The notes under the pieces: generated by a model
Database searches by the model: none
The model's input: the letters and a program-made list of their open reading frames with translations, nothing else
What the model was told of the DNA's origin: nothing
Assembly: GCA_016765375.1 (NCBI GenBank)
Contig: JAESQB010000225.1
Coordinates: 1 to 5,203 of the forward strand
Source of the DNA: Flavobacteriaceae bacterium
GTDB lineage: Bacteria > Bacteroidota > Bacteroidia > Flavobacteriales > Flavobacteriaceae
Reading direction: 5' to 3'
Length of the DNA stretch: 5,203 nt
Translations under genes and position numbers: made by a program
Shown here: piece after piece, positions 1 to 5,203 of the stretch
How the letters are laid out: every line of letters begins with the position of its first letter
How positions within the stretch are numbered: the first letter of the stretch is position 1

Positions 1-94
1 ATACAGTTTATAATTTATTTGATTATCCAAAACCTAGAAAACTAAACGGTAAAATCTTAAATGAGTCGCTCCAAAGAGCGGCTCATTTTTTTTT
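1..94 (+). ncRNA. Putative small RNA, copy 1 (5' end outside window)
   Basis: This is the left-most repeat copy; its promoter and 5' hairpin would lie before base 1. Visible parts are a long-range stem in which TAC-A-GTTTA (2-10) faces TAAAC-G-GTA (43-51) with one A/G mismatch, an inner TAAT/ATTA hairpin (11-14 with 22-25), and the terminator hairpin at 61-86 followed by Ts. No coding frame is conserved with the other copies. The call rests on comparison with the two complete copies. A transcribed RNA is inferred and its function is unknown. Confidence 0.45.
61..94 (+). terminator. Rho-independent terminator of repeat copy 1
   Basis: ATGAGTCGCTC (61-71) pairs with GAGCGGCTCAT (76-86) over 11 bp, with one G-U wobble and a 4-base loop. 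A run of nine Ts spans 86-94. Flanking A59-A60 can extend the stem into the T run. Confidence 0.85.
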
Positions 95-178
95 AAGCTA
101 AAAATAAAATGCCCATTTCATTAAACACAGCAAGAAAACATTAAAACAAAAATCACCCTGTAAAAAACATATAAATAA

Positions 179-210
179 TTTGTTCAAATATCAAATATTT
201 ATTACTTTTA
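179..210 (+). promoter_or_regulatory. Candidate promoter of small RNA copy 2
   Basis: TTTG at 179-182 is followed after 20 bases by TACTTTTA at 203-210. This matches the Bacteroidota -33/-7 pattern TTTG-N(about 19-21)-TAnnTTTG at all specified positions of the -7 box except the last (A for G). It occupies the position equivalent to the better promoter of copy 3. TAAATTG at 209-215 is an alternative -7 box with a longer spacer. Confidence 0.45.
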
Positions 211-216
211 AATTGA

Positions 217-342
217 TTTATTTTTACAGATAAATTTCTACTAAAGAGATTACAGTTTATAATGAATTTGATTATCTAAGACCTAATAACTAAACGGTAA
301 AATCTTAAATGAGCCACTCCAAGGAGCGGCTCATTTTTTTTT
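217..342 (+). ncRNA. Putative small RNA, copy 2 (complete)
   Basis: A transcript of roughly 125 nt is predicted between the candidate promoter (179-210) and the terminator (309-342). The start is approximate. Predicted structure, 5' to 3': a weak hairpin ATTTAT (216-221) with ATAAAT (230-235); a long-range stem TTAC-A-GTTTA (250-259) with TAAAC-G-GTAA (291-300), interrupted by one A/G mismatch and enclosing an inner TAAT/ATTA hairpin (260-263 with 271-274); and the terminator. The same order of helices occurs in copy 3 despite substitutions and indels, which favours a functional RNA over random repeat debris. The only start codon in the core (ATG at 262) opens a five-codon frame absent from the other copies, so a peptide is unlikely. 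The three flavobacterial-style copies could belong to a known Rfam family such as flavo-1, but this cannot be decided by eye. Confidence 0.5.
309..342 (+). terminator. Rho-independent terminator of repeat copy 2
   Basis: ATGAGCCACTCC (309-320) pairs with GGAGCGGCTCAT (323-334), with a single A/C mismatch (316/327). The run of nine Ts is at 334-342. A further AT-only hairpin, AAAAAATAG (359-367) with CTATTTTTT (372-380), lies just downstream and could be a back-up stop. Confidence 0.85.
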
Positions 343-439
343 AACTTCTTGTCTTTTTAAAAAATAGCCTTCTATTTTTTGCAAATTTTATAGACTAACT
401 GCCAACAAAATCATCAATAAATAAAAAGCAGATTAAAAG

Positions 440-471
440 TTTGTTCAAAAATTTTAAAATCGTTAAATTTG
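440..471 (+). promoter_or_regulatory. Candidate promoter of small RNA copy 3
   Basis: TTTG at 440-443 and TAAATTTG at 464-471 are separated by 20 bases. This is a full match to the Bacteroidota consensus TTTG / TAnnTTTG, and the best such match seen in the window. Transcription would start a few bases after 471, close to the 5' hairpin of copy 3 and about 125 nt upstream of the terminator. Confidence 0.55.
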
Positions 472-473
472 TT

Positions 474-502
474 GGCATTTTATTTGTCACAAATAAAATG
501 CC
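474..502 (+). repeat. Perfect 13-bp inverted repeat at the 5' end of copy 3
   Basis: GGCATTTTATTTG (474-486) and CAAATAAAATGCC (490-502) are perfect reverse complements around a 3-base TCA loop. The element sits at or just before the predicted transcription start and occupies the place of the weaker ATTTAT/ATAAAT hairpin in copy 2. It lacks a following T run on the plus strand, so a terminator role in that direction is unlikely. TTTGTTGGCA at 468-477 is also the reverse complement of TGCCAACAAA at 400-409, an overlapping longer-range inverted repeat. Confidence 0.75.
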
Positions 503-603
503 CCTAGAGATTACTGTTTATAAATTATTTTATTATCCAAATTAAATAACTAAACTAGTAAAATCTTGAATGAGCCGCTCCTTGGAGCGGCTCTTGTATT
601 TTT
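477..603 (+). ncRNA. Putative small RNA, copy 3 (complete)
   Basis: About 125 nt are predicted from just downstream of the promoter at 440-471 to the terminator ending at 603. The start is uncertain by several bases. The long-range stem is kept as TTAC (511-514) plus GTTTA (516-520) facing TAAAC (551-555) plus GTAA (558-561). The mismatch present in copies 1 and 2 is replaced by a T opposite TA, so the stem survives an indel. This is the most diverged copy and has the strongest promoter and the most stable 5' hairpin. It converges on the 3' end of the minus-strand fabH gene, stopping about 10 bases short of its stop codon. No reading frame is shared with the other copies. Targets and function cannot be inferred from sequence. 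Confidence 0.5.
572..603 (+). terminator. Terminator of copy 3, possibly shared with fabH
   Basis: GAGCCGCTCC (572-581) and GGAGCGGCTC (584-593) form a perfect 10-bp inverted repeat, followed by TTGTATTTTT. The T tract is less regular than in copies 1 and 2. The hairpin is 20 bases past the fabH stop on the minus strand and could act on that gene too, although the minus-strand tail (ATTCAAGATT) is poor in T. Confidence 0.75.
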
Positions 604-613
604 AAAACCTAAT

Positions 614-1645
614 TTACCATTTCATCACTACAGAACCCCAAGTAAAGCCACTACCAAAAGCTGCCAATACTACAGTATCGCCTTCTTTTATTTTACCCAA
701 TTCCCAAGCTTCGGTTAAAGCAATGGGAACAGATGCCGCAGTAGTATTACCATATTTCTGAATATTATTAAACACTTGGTCGTCTGACAAACCAAATTTT
801 TTCTGAATAAACTGAGATATTCTCAAATTGGCTTGATGCGGTATTAGCATATCTATATCCTTTATACCCAAATCATTGGCTTTCAAACCTTCTTTAATCA
901 CTTCAGAAAACCTAACAACAGCATTTTTAAAAACAAAAGGACCATTCATATAAGGCATATATGAAGTGTCATCAGGATCGTTTTCCTTAATAATATCGGT
1001 TACCCAGCGCATAGCCCCCATACTAGGTGCTAATACGGTTAGCTCTTCGGCGTGCTCACCCTCCGAATGCAAATGTGTTGATAGGATGCCCCTTGAATTA
1101 TCCTCTTCTCGAGATAAAATAGCCGCTCCTGCCCCATCACCAAAAATTACAGAAACGCCTCTGCCACGTGTGGTTTTATCTAAACCATGAGAATGTAATT
1201 CAGAACCAATAACCAGAATGTTTTTATACATTCCTGTTTTAATAAACTGATCGGCCACCGATAGGGCATATAAAAAACCAGTACATTGATTTCTCACATC
1301 CAAAGCTCCTACCGTTTTAATACCTAATGCTTTTTGCACTTGTACTCCAGGACCAGGAAAATAATAATCGGGACTCAAAGTCGCAAATATTATAAAATCT
1401 ATATCGTCTTTATCAATCCCTGCCCGCTCTATAGCAACTTTAGCGGCCTTTAAGCCCATTGTAGACGTAGTGTCATCACTACCAGGCTTTACCCATCGCC
1501 GCTCTTTAATTCCAGTACGCTCCTGTATCCAAGCATCTTTTGTATCCATTAACTTACTTAAATAATCATTAGTGATTACATTATCAGGAAGATAGGTTCC
1601 CAATCCAATTATTCTAGAATTATACATAGGTTTATTTTTTATCAT
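614..1645 (-). CDS. fabH: Beta-ketoacyl-ACP synthase III (FabH/KAS III family)
   Basis: This is a thiolase-fold condensing enzyme. In type II fatty-acid synthesis the family joins a short acyl-CoA to malonyl-ACP in the cytoplasm to begin chain growth. The 343-residue product has the complete triad: Cys121 in RNQCTGF, His270 in the HQANLRI motif (the ACP-contact loop) and Asn300 in YGNTTAAS. FGDGAGA (168-174) and the C-terminal GSGFTWGS loop (331-338) are also typical. The context of the catalytic cysteine, DVRNQC, differs from the classical AACAGF and suggests a KAS III subgroup. The gene stands alone, without plsX, rpmF, fabD or acpP in view, so it may be a second or specialised KAS III (branched-chain, lipid or secondary-metabolite priming) rather than the housekeeping copy. 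An internal ATG (1627-1625, Met7 of MYNSRIIGLG) fits the usual family N-terminus and would give 337 residues. Neither start has a Shine-Dalgarno. The family call is firm; the physiological role is open. Confidence 0.93.
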   Translation of the reverse strand: MIKNKPMYNSRIIGLGTYLPDNVITNDYLSKLMDTKDAWIQERTGIKERRWVKPGSDDTTSTMGLKAAKVAIERAGIDKDDIDFIIFATLSPDYYFPGPGVQVQKALGIKTVGALDVRNQCTGFLYALSVADQFIKTGMYKNILVIGSELHSHGLDKTTRGRGVSVIFGDGAGAAILSREEDNSRGILSTHLHSEGEHAEELTVLAPSMGAMRWVTDIIKENDPDDTSYMPYMNGPFVFKNAVVRFSEVIKEGLKANDLGIKDIDMLIPHQANLRISQFIQKKFGLSDDQVFNNIQKYGNTTAASVPIALTEAWELGKIKEGDTVVLAAFGSGFTWGSVVMKW

Positions 1646-1742
1646 TATTAAATAACAGTTGTGCTTTTAATTTAAAACCGTTGCTTTTCTGTAGCTCATG
1701 CAATTTATGAATTTAATGGTTATTAAAACAGAAGTTAACAAA

Positions 1743-1762
1743 TTATTATGCATGCATAATAA
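1743..1762. promoter_or_regulatory. Perfect 20-bp palindrome, candidate operator
   Basis: TTATTATGCATGCATAATAA is perfectly self-complementary with no spacer. It lies in the 224-bp divergent region, about 98 bp from the fabH start and 107 bp from the htpG start, so a dimeric regulator bound here could affect either gene. With no loop it is better suited to protein binding than to an RNA hairpin. No known regulator is assigned, and chance in AT-rich DNA is possible, although the central ATGCATGCAT lowers that likelihood. Confidence 0.4.
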
Positions 1763-1793
1763 AAGTTAGGCTTATTGTTTAAAAAACTAAATG

Positions 1794-1830
1794 TCAGTTT
1801 GTCATCTTTTAAAACATGGTATTTTTTTTG
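1794..1830 (+). promoter_or_regulatory. Tentative htpG promoter region
   Basis: Two imperfect matches to the Bacteroidota promoter overlap here. One has TTTG at 1798-1801 followed after 18 bases by TATTTTTTTTG (1820-1830), which has the TA and T run but the G displaced. The other uses TCAGTTTG (1794-1801) as a -7 box with ATTG at 1774-1777 upstream. Either gives a leader of roughly 30-65 nt before the htpG ATG. No CIRCE heat-shock operator (TTAGCACTC-N9-GAGTGCTAA) is present. Confidence 0.3.
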
Positions 1831-1869
1831 TTAAGGTATTAACCGAGTATTAAACACTAAACTATATAT

Positions 1870-3762
1870 ATGTCAAAAGGAAACATAAATGTATCGGTAG
1901 AAAATATTTTCCCGCTAATTAAGAAATTTCTTTATAGCGATCATGAAATATTTTTAAGAGAATTAATTTCGAATGCTACCGATGCTACACTAAAACTAAA
2001 ACATCTTACCAATATTGGGGAGGCTAAAGTTGAATACGGCAATCCACAGATTGAAGTAAAAATAGATAAAGACAAAAAACAACTTCATATCATCGATCAA
2101 GGCCTTGGAATGACCAAGGAAGAGGTCGAAAAATACATCAATCAGATAGCCTTTTCGGGCGCGGAAGAGTTTTTAGAAAAATACAAAGATGAAAAAGCCG
2201 ACGACACAAACATCATTGGTCATTTTGGTCTAGGTTTTTATTCGGCTTTTATGGTAGCCAAAAAGGTTGAAATTATCACCAAGTCATTTAAAGACCAACC
2301 GGCGGCACATTGGACCTGTGACGGATCACCTCAATACGACTTGACAGAAGGGGAGAAAACCGATCATGGCACAGAGATTATTTTGCATATAGCCGATGAT
2401 TCTACAGAATTTCTTGAAGACTCAAAAATAAGCGAGCTTTTAAATAAGTATAACAAATTTATGCCCATCCCTATTAAATTTGGGACTAAAGAAGCAACGA
2501 TACCTCTTCCTGAAGATGCCGATAAAGATGCAAAGCCAGAGACTAAAACCATAGATAATATCATCAATAATACCAATCCAGCTTGGACGAAACAACCGGC
2601 AGATTTAAAAGATGATGATTATAAAAGTTTCTATCGCGAACTGTACCCCATGCAGTTTGAAGAGCCTTTATTTCATATCCATCTCAATGTAGATTATCCA
2701 TTTAACCTTACCGGAATTTTATATTTTCCACGAATAGGCCAGGATATGAACATGCAAAAGGATCGAATTCAGCTTTATCAAGATCAGGTATTTGTCACTG
2801 ATAATGTTGAAGGTATAGTACCCGAATTTCTCACCATGTTACGAGGTGTTATAGATTCGCCAGATATTCCCCTTAATGTTTCGAGAAGCTACCTTCAAGC
2901 CGACGGTGCCGTTAAAAAGATTTCAAGTTATATTACCCGTAAAGTAGCAGACAAGCTAAAGTCGCTTTTCAAAAACAACCGTGAGGATTTTGAAAAAAAA
3001 TGGAAGGACATTAAAATTATCATTGAATACGGCATGCTTTCAGAAGAGAAATTCTTTGAAAAAGCACAGGACTTTGCCCTTTATCCAACGGTAGATGACA
3101 CCCATTATACTTTTGAGGAACTCAAAGAAAAAATTAAAGCCAATCAAACCGATAAGGACGATAAACTGGTAATACTTTACGCCTCAAATCTAGACGAACA
3201 GCACACCTATATACAGGCTGCTAAAGACAAAGGATATGAAGTGTTATTATTAGATTCGCCAATAGTTTCACATCTCATTCAGAAATTGGAAACCGAAAAA
3301 GAGAACATCACTTTTGTAAGAGTTGATGGCGATCATATTGACAACCTTATTAAAAAAGAAGAAACCAAAATTTCAAAACTCTCCGAAGAAGAAAAAGAGA
3401 CCTTAAAAACAACCTTGGATGCTATTGTACCAAAGGAAAAATTTACGGTTCAACTGGAAGATATGGACTCCAATGCAAACCCCTTTATTATCACCCAACC
3501 CGAATTTATGCGCCGCATGAAAGAAATGCAGCAAAGTGGCGGCGGCGGCGGTATGTTTGGCATGAGTAATATGCCCGAAATGTATAATTTGGTAATTAAC
3601 ACCAATCATGAATTGATTGGACAAATTTTAAACACCAAAACACAGAAGAAAAAAGAACGTTTGGTAAATCAAGCGCTAGATCTGGCAAAACTTTCTCAAA
3701 ACCTATTAAAAGGCGAGGATCTCACCGCCTTTATAAAACGCAGTTATGAAATTATAAAATAA
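1870..3762 (+). CDS. htpG: Molecular chaperone HtpG (bacterial Hsp90)
   Basis: This is an ATP-driven, dimeric cytoplasmic chaperone that remodels client proteins, normally together with DnaK. The 630-residue product is full length for the family. The N-terminal GHKL ATPase domain (about 1-215) has Glu31, Asn35 and Asp38 in EIFLRELISNATDA, the adenine-binding Asp76 in IDQGLGM, the lid motif IGHFGLGFYSAF (116-127) and GTEI (167-170). The middle domain (about 235-500) includes the DNVEGIVPEFL segment and the catalytic-loop Arg339 in NVSRSYLQ, which contacts the ATP gamma-phosphate in characterised Hsp90s. The C-terminal dimerisation domain (about 510-630) holds a Met/Gly-rich stretch with five consecutive glycines (557-561) before MYNLVINTNHELI. 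No signal peptide or membrane segment is seen. The ATG at 1870 begins the conserved MSKGNINVSVENIFPLI start. It is monocistronic, divergent from fabH and followed by its own terminator. No truncation or missing key residue is seen. Confidence 0.98.
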   Translation: MSKGNINVSVENIFPLIKKFLYSDHEIFLRELISNATDATLKLKHLTNIGEAKVEYGNPQIEVKIDKDKKQLHIIDQGLGMTKEEVEKYINQIAFSGAEEFLEKYKDEKADDTNIIGHFGLGFYSAFMVAKKVEIITKSFKDQPAAHWTCDGSPQYDLTEGEKTDHGTEIILHIADDSTEFLEDSKISELLNKYNKFMPIPIKFGTKEATIPLPEDADKDAKPETKTIDNIINNTNPAWTKQPADLKDDDYKSFYRELYPMQFEEPLFHIHLNVDYPFNLTGILYFPRIGQDMNMQKDRIQLYQDQVFVTDNVEGIVPEFLTMLRGVIDSPDIPLNVSRSYLQADGAVKKISSYITRKVADKLKSLFKNNREDFEKKWKDIKIIIEYGMLSEEKFFEKAQDFALYPTVDDTHYTFEELKEKIKANQTDKDDKLVILYASNLDEQHTYIQAAKDKGYEVLLLDSPIVSHLIQKLETEKENITFVRVDGDHIDNLIKKEETKISKLSEEEKETLKTTLDAIVPKEKFTVQLEDMDSNANPFIITQPEFMRRMKEMQQSGGGGGMFGMSNMPEMYNLVINTNHELIGQILNTKTQKKKERLVNQALDLAKLSQNLLKGEDLTAFIKRSYEIIK

Positions 3763-3780
3763 ACCTATTTATATAAAAAC

Positions 3781-3820
3781 AGAAAAGGGCTGAATTTTAA
3801 ATTTAGCCCTTTTCTTATTA
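3781..3820. terminator. Strong bidirectional hairpin terminator after htpG
   Basis: AGAAAAGGGCTGAATTT (3781-3797) and AAATTTAGCCCTTTTCT (3799-3815) can pair over 17 bp with one G-U wobble; the inner AT pairs open to make the loop. It begins 18 bases after the htpG stop and is followed by TTTTCTTATT. The minus-strand side also ends in TTTTCTGTTTTT, so it can stop transcription from the histidine kinase gene, whose stop codon is about 109 bp away. The remainder of this gap (3821-3923) shows nothing else. Confidence 0.88.
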
Positions 3821-3923
3821 AAATTTATTTTTCTATTTCGTGTTTTGTGAAAATTCAGCAAATCATATTTTGCTATATGTCTCTACAAAGCATCTATTAA
3901 AGATTGATGATTCTGGCTTATTG

Positions 3924-4622
3924 CTAATTGCATGATAAAGGTATATCTATTATTACAGTTGTTCCTTTATTTATCTCAGGATCAATTACTAACGAGCCTC
4001 CTAAATTTTCAATCTCATTTCGTTTTATGAGAATACCTACTCTTGAAAAACTAGAATTTTCTCTAATCTTACATTCTTTATCGTTATCTTCTACTATAAT
4101 ATTTAAGTTGGATTTATTATATATCATATGAATGTTCACTAGCGAAGCATTTGTGTATTTGATAGTATTTATAATATGTTCTCGTAAAATATTGAATATT
4201 GAGAGTCCTAGACTAGGTTTTAATCTACTTTTCAAGCCGTAATCAATAACATTTATGGTAGTTTTATTATAATTAGAAATTTTCACCACCATGTTTTGTA
4301 AGGCAATAAATAAACCTTGTCTGGCAATAATTTCAGAATATTTTGCATTAGAAACTGTTCTTACTTTCTGAATAAGTTCGTCAATAATATCTTGTGTCTT
4401 ATTATATAATTCGAGAGATCTTTTATTTAATAAGTCATTATAATGAAATTTTAAATTCACCATTAAGCTACTCAAATCATTATGCAAATTGTTAGCTATA
4501 GTTTGGCGTTCCTTTTCTAGACACTCAATCATTATTTCAATTTCTTTGAGTTCTTCTTCTTTTAATTTTTTAGTTAGGTCAAGCATTTCTTTTTCTTTTG
4601 ATTTTTTTTTAATTAGATCCAT
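3924..4622 (-). CDS. Small soluble sensor histidine kinase core, NarX/HisKA_3 type
   Basis: A kinase of this type autophosphorylates on His and passes the phosphate to a response regulator, here plausibly the adjacent LuxR-type protein. The 232-residue product opens with a charged, probably coiled-coil segment (about 5-40). It continues into a HisKA_3-like dimerisation/phosphoacceptor motif, ERQTIANNLHNDL, with His47, and then a HATPase_c domain (about 135-230). The N box is degenerate but recognisable, with Glu148 and Asn152 in LREHIINTIKY; GGSLVID and NKGTTVIIDIPL close the domain. The G1 box is unusual: VEDNDKE (177-183) replaces the normal DNGxG, and the G2 region RVGILIKRNEIENLGG keeps only some glycines. 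There is no signal peptide, membrane helix, TPR or PAS domain. The ATG at 4622 follows an A-rich leader, and an in-frame stop lies five codons upstream (4640-4638), so the missing N-terminus is not in this frame. Base composition is visibly more AT-rich than fabH and htpG. Kinase fold is likely; catalytic activity is uncertain. Confidence 0.82.
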   Translation of the reverse strand: MDLIKKKSKEKEMLDLTKKLKEEELKEIEIMIECLEKERQTIANNLHNDLSSLMVNLKFHYNDLLNKRSLELYNKTQDIIDELIQKVRTVSNAKYSEIIARQGLFIALQNMVVKISNYNKTTINVIDYGLKSRLKPSLGLSIFNILREHIINTIKYTNASLVNIHMIYNKSNLNIIVEDNDKECKIRENSSFSRVGILIKRNEIENLGGSLVIDPEINKGTTVIIDIPLSCN

Positions 4623-4838
4623 TTGAAAATGAATATATTATTTATTTATATTCAAATCAGGATTTATATTATAATTATCTTTGAAATCAACCTCTGAATT
4701 GAGAGGTATACACGAAAAAAAACACAAAATATTATAGCACTATAAAATAACAAGGCGTAGGTTTTGAGATTTGTTTCCGTAATTAATTTGAATTAATTAT
4801 AAATTAAATTTGAGAGGAAACAAAAATATTGTAAAATA
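4623..4838. other. AT-rich intergenic stretch upstream of the kinase gene
   Basis: No convincing gene lies here. The kinase promoter should be within it on the minus strand. The only good -7 box seen is TATTTTTG (complement of 4821-4828), without an obvious TTTG at the right distance upstream, and it would imply a leader of nearly 200 nt. Minor structure includes a 6-bp inverted repeat ACCTCT/AGAGGT (4690-4695 with 4702-4707) and the direct repeat AATTAATT at 4781-4788 and 4791-4798. None of these is assigned a function. Confidence 0.5.
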
Positions 4839-4880
4839 TTTTAATAGAAAATACCCAGTATTGGGTATTTTCTATTAAAA
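4839..4880. terminator. 19-bp perfect hairpin, likely terminator of the response regulator gene
   Basis: The arms at 4839-4857 (TTTTAATAGAAAATACCCA) and 4862-4880 are perfect reverse complements with a 4-base loop, GTAT. It sits 16 bases past the regulator stop codon on the minus strand. The stem ends in an A/T-rich portion, so the 3' arm supplies a T-rich tail on that strand. The symmetry would let it work in either direction. It separates the regulator from the kinase downstream. Confidence 0.78.
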
Positions 4881-4896
4881 CACGTTAAAAATAAAA

Positions 4897-5203
4897 TTAA
4901 AACTTATATTTTTTTTCTAATGCATAACGCATCAATTCCCCTTTTCCTTTTAAACCAATAATACGCACCATATTTTTACGATGTGTATCTACAGTATAGA
5001 TGCCTATAAAAAGTTGTTTTGAAATTTCCCTGGAGGTTTTGCCTTGTGCAATAAGTTCTAAAATTTCCATTTGACGTTTGGTAAGTACCCCTTTCTTTTT
5101 ATCGGGGTCGTCAAGTTGCAAAGCATTAATATTGATGTTATTATCAAAATAAGTACTGCCATTTGCTACACACACTATAGCATTTAAGACTTCTTGTAAA
5201 GAC
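4897..5203 (-). CDS. LuxR/NarL-family response regulator, C-terminal part (5' end outside window)
   Basis: The reading frame runs off the right edge without a start. The 101 visible codons begin SLQEVLNAIV, which resembles the last helix and linker of a receiver domain, so the phosphoacceptor Asp lies beyond the window. A GTG at 5175 inside this helix should not be taken as the start. The rest is a complete GerE/LuxR helix-turn-helix: LTKRQMEILELIAQGKTSREI leads into the recognition helix YTVDTHRKNMVRIIG and ends RYALEKKYKF. Such proteins bind DNA as dimers after phosphorylation by a histidine kinase. The natural partner candidate is the kinase at 3924-4622, in the same orientation downstream, but the 274-bp gap with a terminator-like hairpin argues against tight co-transcription. 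The DNA-binding family is clear; target genes and signal cannot be inferred. Confidence 0.9.
   Translation of the reverse strand, partial: SLQEVLNAIVCVANGSTYFDNNININALQLDDPDKKKGVLTKRQMEILELIAQGKTSREISKQLFIGIYTVDTHRKNMVRIIGLKGKGELMRYALEKKYKF

Larger units (their letters stand above)
1..603 (+). repeat. Tandem array of three diverged ~250-260 bp units
   Basis: Three homologous units lie head to tail and fill the space to the left of fabH. Equivalent bases (the A of the TAC before GTTTATAA) fall at 3, 252 and 513, giving periods of 249 and 261 bp. By eye the core of units 1 and 2 (2-94 and 251-342) is about 90% identical with one single-base indel. Units 2 and 3 (251-342 and 512-603) are about 80% identical. 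Similarity continues upstream of the core: TTTGTTCAAA occurs at 179-188 and 440-449, each starting 67 bases before GAGATTAC, and AACAAAAATCACC at 145 resembles AACAAAATCATC at 404. Unit 1 is truncated by the window edge, so more copies may lie to the left. No open reading frame is shared by the copies. The units are too long and too diverged for CRISPR. Confidence 0.85.

Noticed and set aside
1..603. CRISPR array or insertion-sequence remnant
   Set aside because: The repeats are about 250 bp apart and diverged along their length, not short identical repeats with unique spacers. No transposase fragment, terminal inverted repeats around the array or target-site duplications are visible.
966..1190. 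Plus-strand open frame of 74 codons
   Set aside because: It lies wholly inside fabH on the opposite strand, has no family resemblance and no promoter of its own. It is a shadow of the real gene.
1838..1862. CIRCE-like heat-shock operator before htpG
   Set aside because: GAGT and ACT pieces occur but do not form the required 9-bp inverted repeat with a 9-base spacer.
2364..2576. Minus-strand open frame of 70 codons inside htpG
   Set aside because: It is antisense to a well-conserved coding region and has low-complexity composition typical of a reverse-frame shadow.
3403..3624. Minus-strand open frame of 73 codons inside htpG
   Set aside because: It is antisense to the conserved C-terminal domain. 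The Ala/His-rich translation reflects the Met/Gly codons of htpG on the other strand.
3928..4131. Plus-strand open frame of 67 codons over the kinase C-terminus
   Set aside because: It is a shadow of the HATPase_c coding region, with no recognisable features.
4629..4697. Plus-strand ATG frame of about 22 codons, Ile-rich
   Set aside because: It is in very AT-rich DNA where such hydrophobic short frames arise by chance, and there is no promoter or ribosome-binding evidence.
5173..5175. GTG start codon giving a 92-residue LuxR-only protein
   Set aside because: The frame stays open to the window edge, and the upstream residues resemble the final receiver-domain helix, so the gene is a longer response regulator cut by the window.

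Overview
The window looks like chromosomal DNA from a member of the Bacteroidota, most likely the Flavobacteriaceae. It is AT-rich, the start codons lack Shine-Dalgarno sequences and sit behind A-rich leaders, and the best promoter matches fit the Bacteroidota TTTG / TAnnTTTG pattern. The HtpG and NarL/LuxR-type regulator sequences are also of flavobacterial type. Genus cannot be read from this sequence.

Layout, left to right. (1) Positions 1-603 hold no protein gene. They contain three tandem, diverged copies of a unit of about 250-260 bp. Each ends in a GC-rich hairpin followed by Ts, and the two complete copies carry a Bacteroidota-like promoter about 125 nt before the terminator. The simplest reading is a tandem family of small RNAs, with the first copy cut by the window edge. 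(2) Positions 614-1645, minus strand: a stand-alone beta-ketoacyl-ACP synthase III (FabH type) with an intact Cys-His-Asn triad. (3) Positions 1646-1869: a divergent intergenic region with a perfect 20-bp palindrome and tentative promoter elements. (4) Positions 1870-3762, plus strand: a complete 630-residue Hsp90-family chaperone, htpG, followed by a strong hairpin terminator. (5) Positions 3924-4622, minus strand: a small soluble histidine kinase core with no sensor or membrane segment. (6) Positions 4623-4896: a very AT-rich gap containing a 19-bp perfect hairpin that probably ends the next gene. (7) Positions 4897 to the right edge, minus strand: the C-terminal part of a LuxR/NarL-type response regulator.

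The regulator and kinase lie in the same direction, regulator first. They could form a two-component pair, but the terminator-like hairpin between them implies separate transcription. fabH and htpG are divergent and have no evident metabolic link. The least explained and most interesting part of the window is the triplicated structured-RNA-like array at the left edge.
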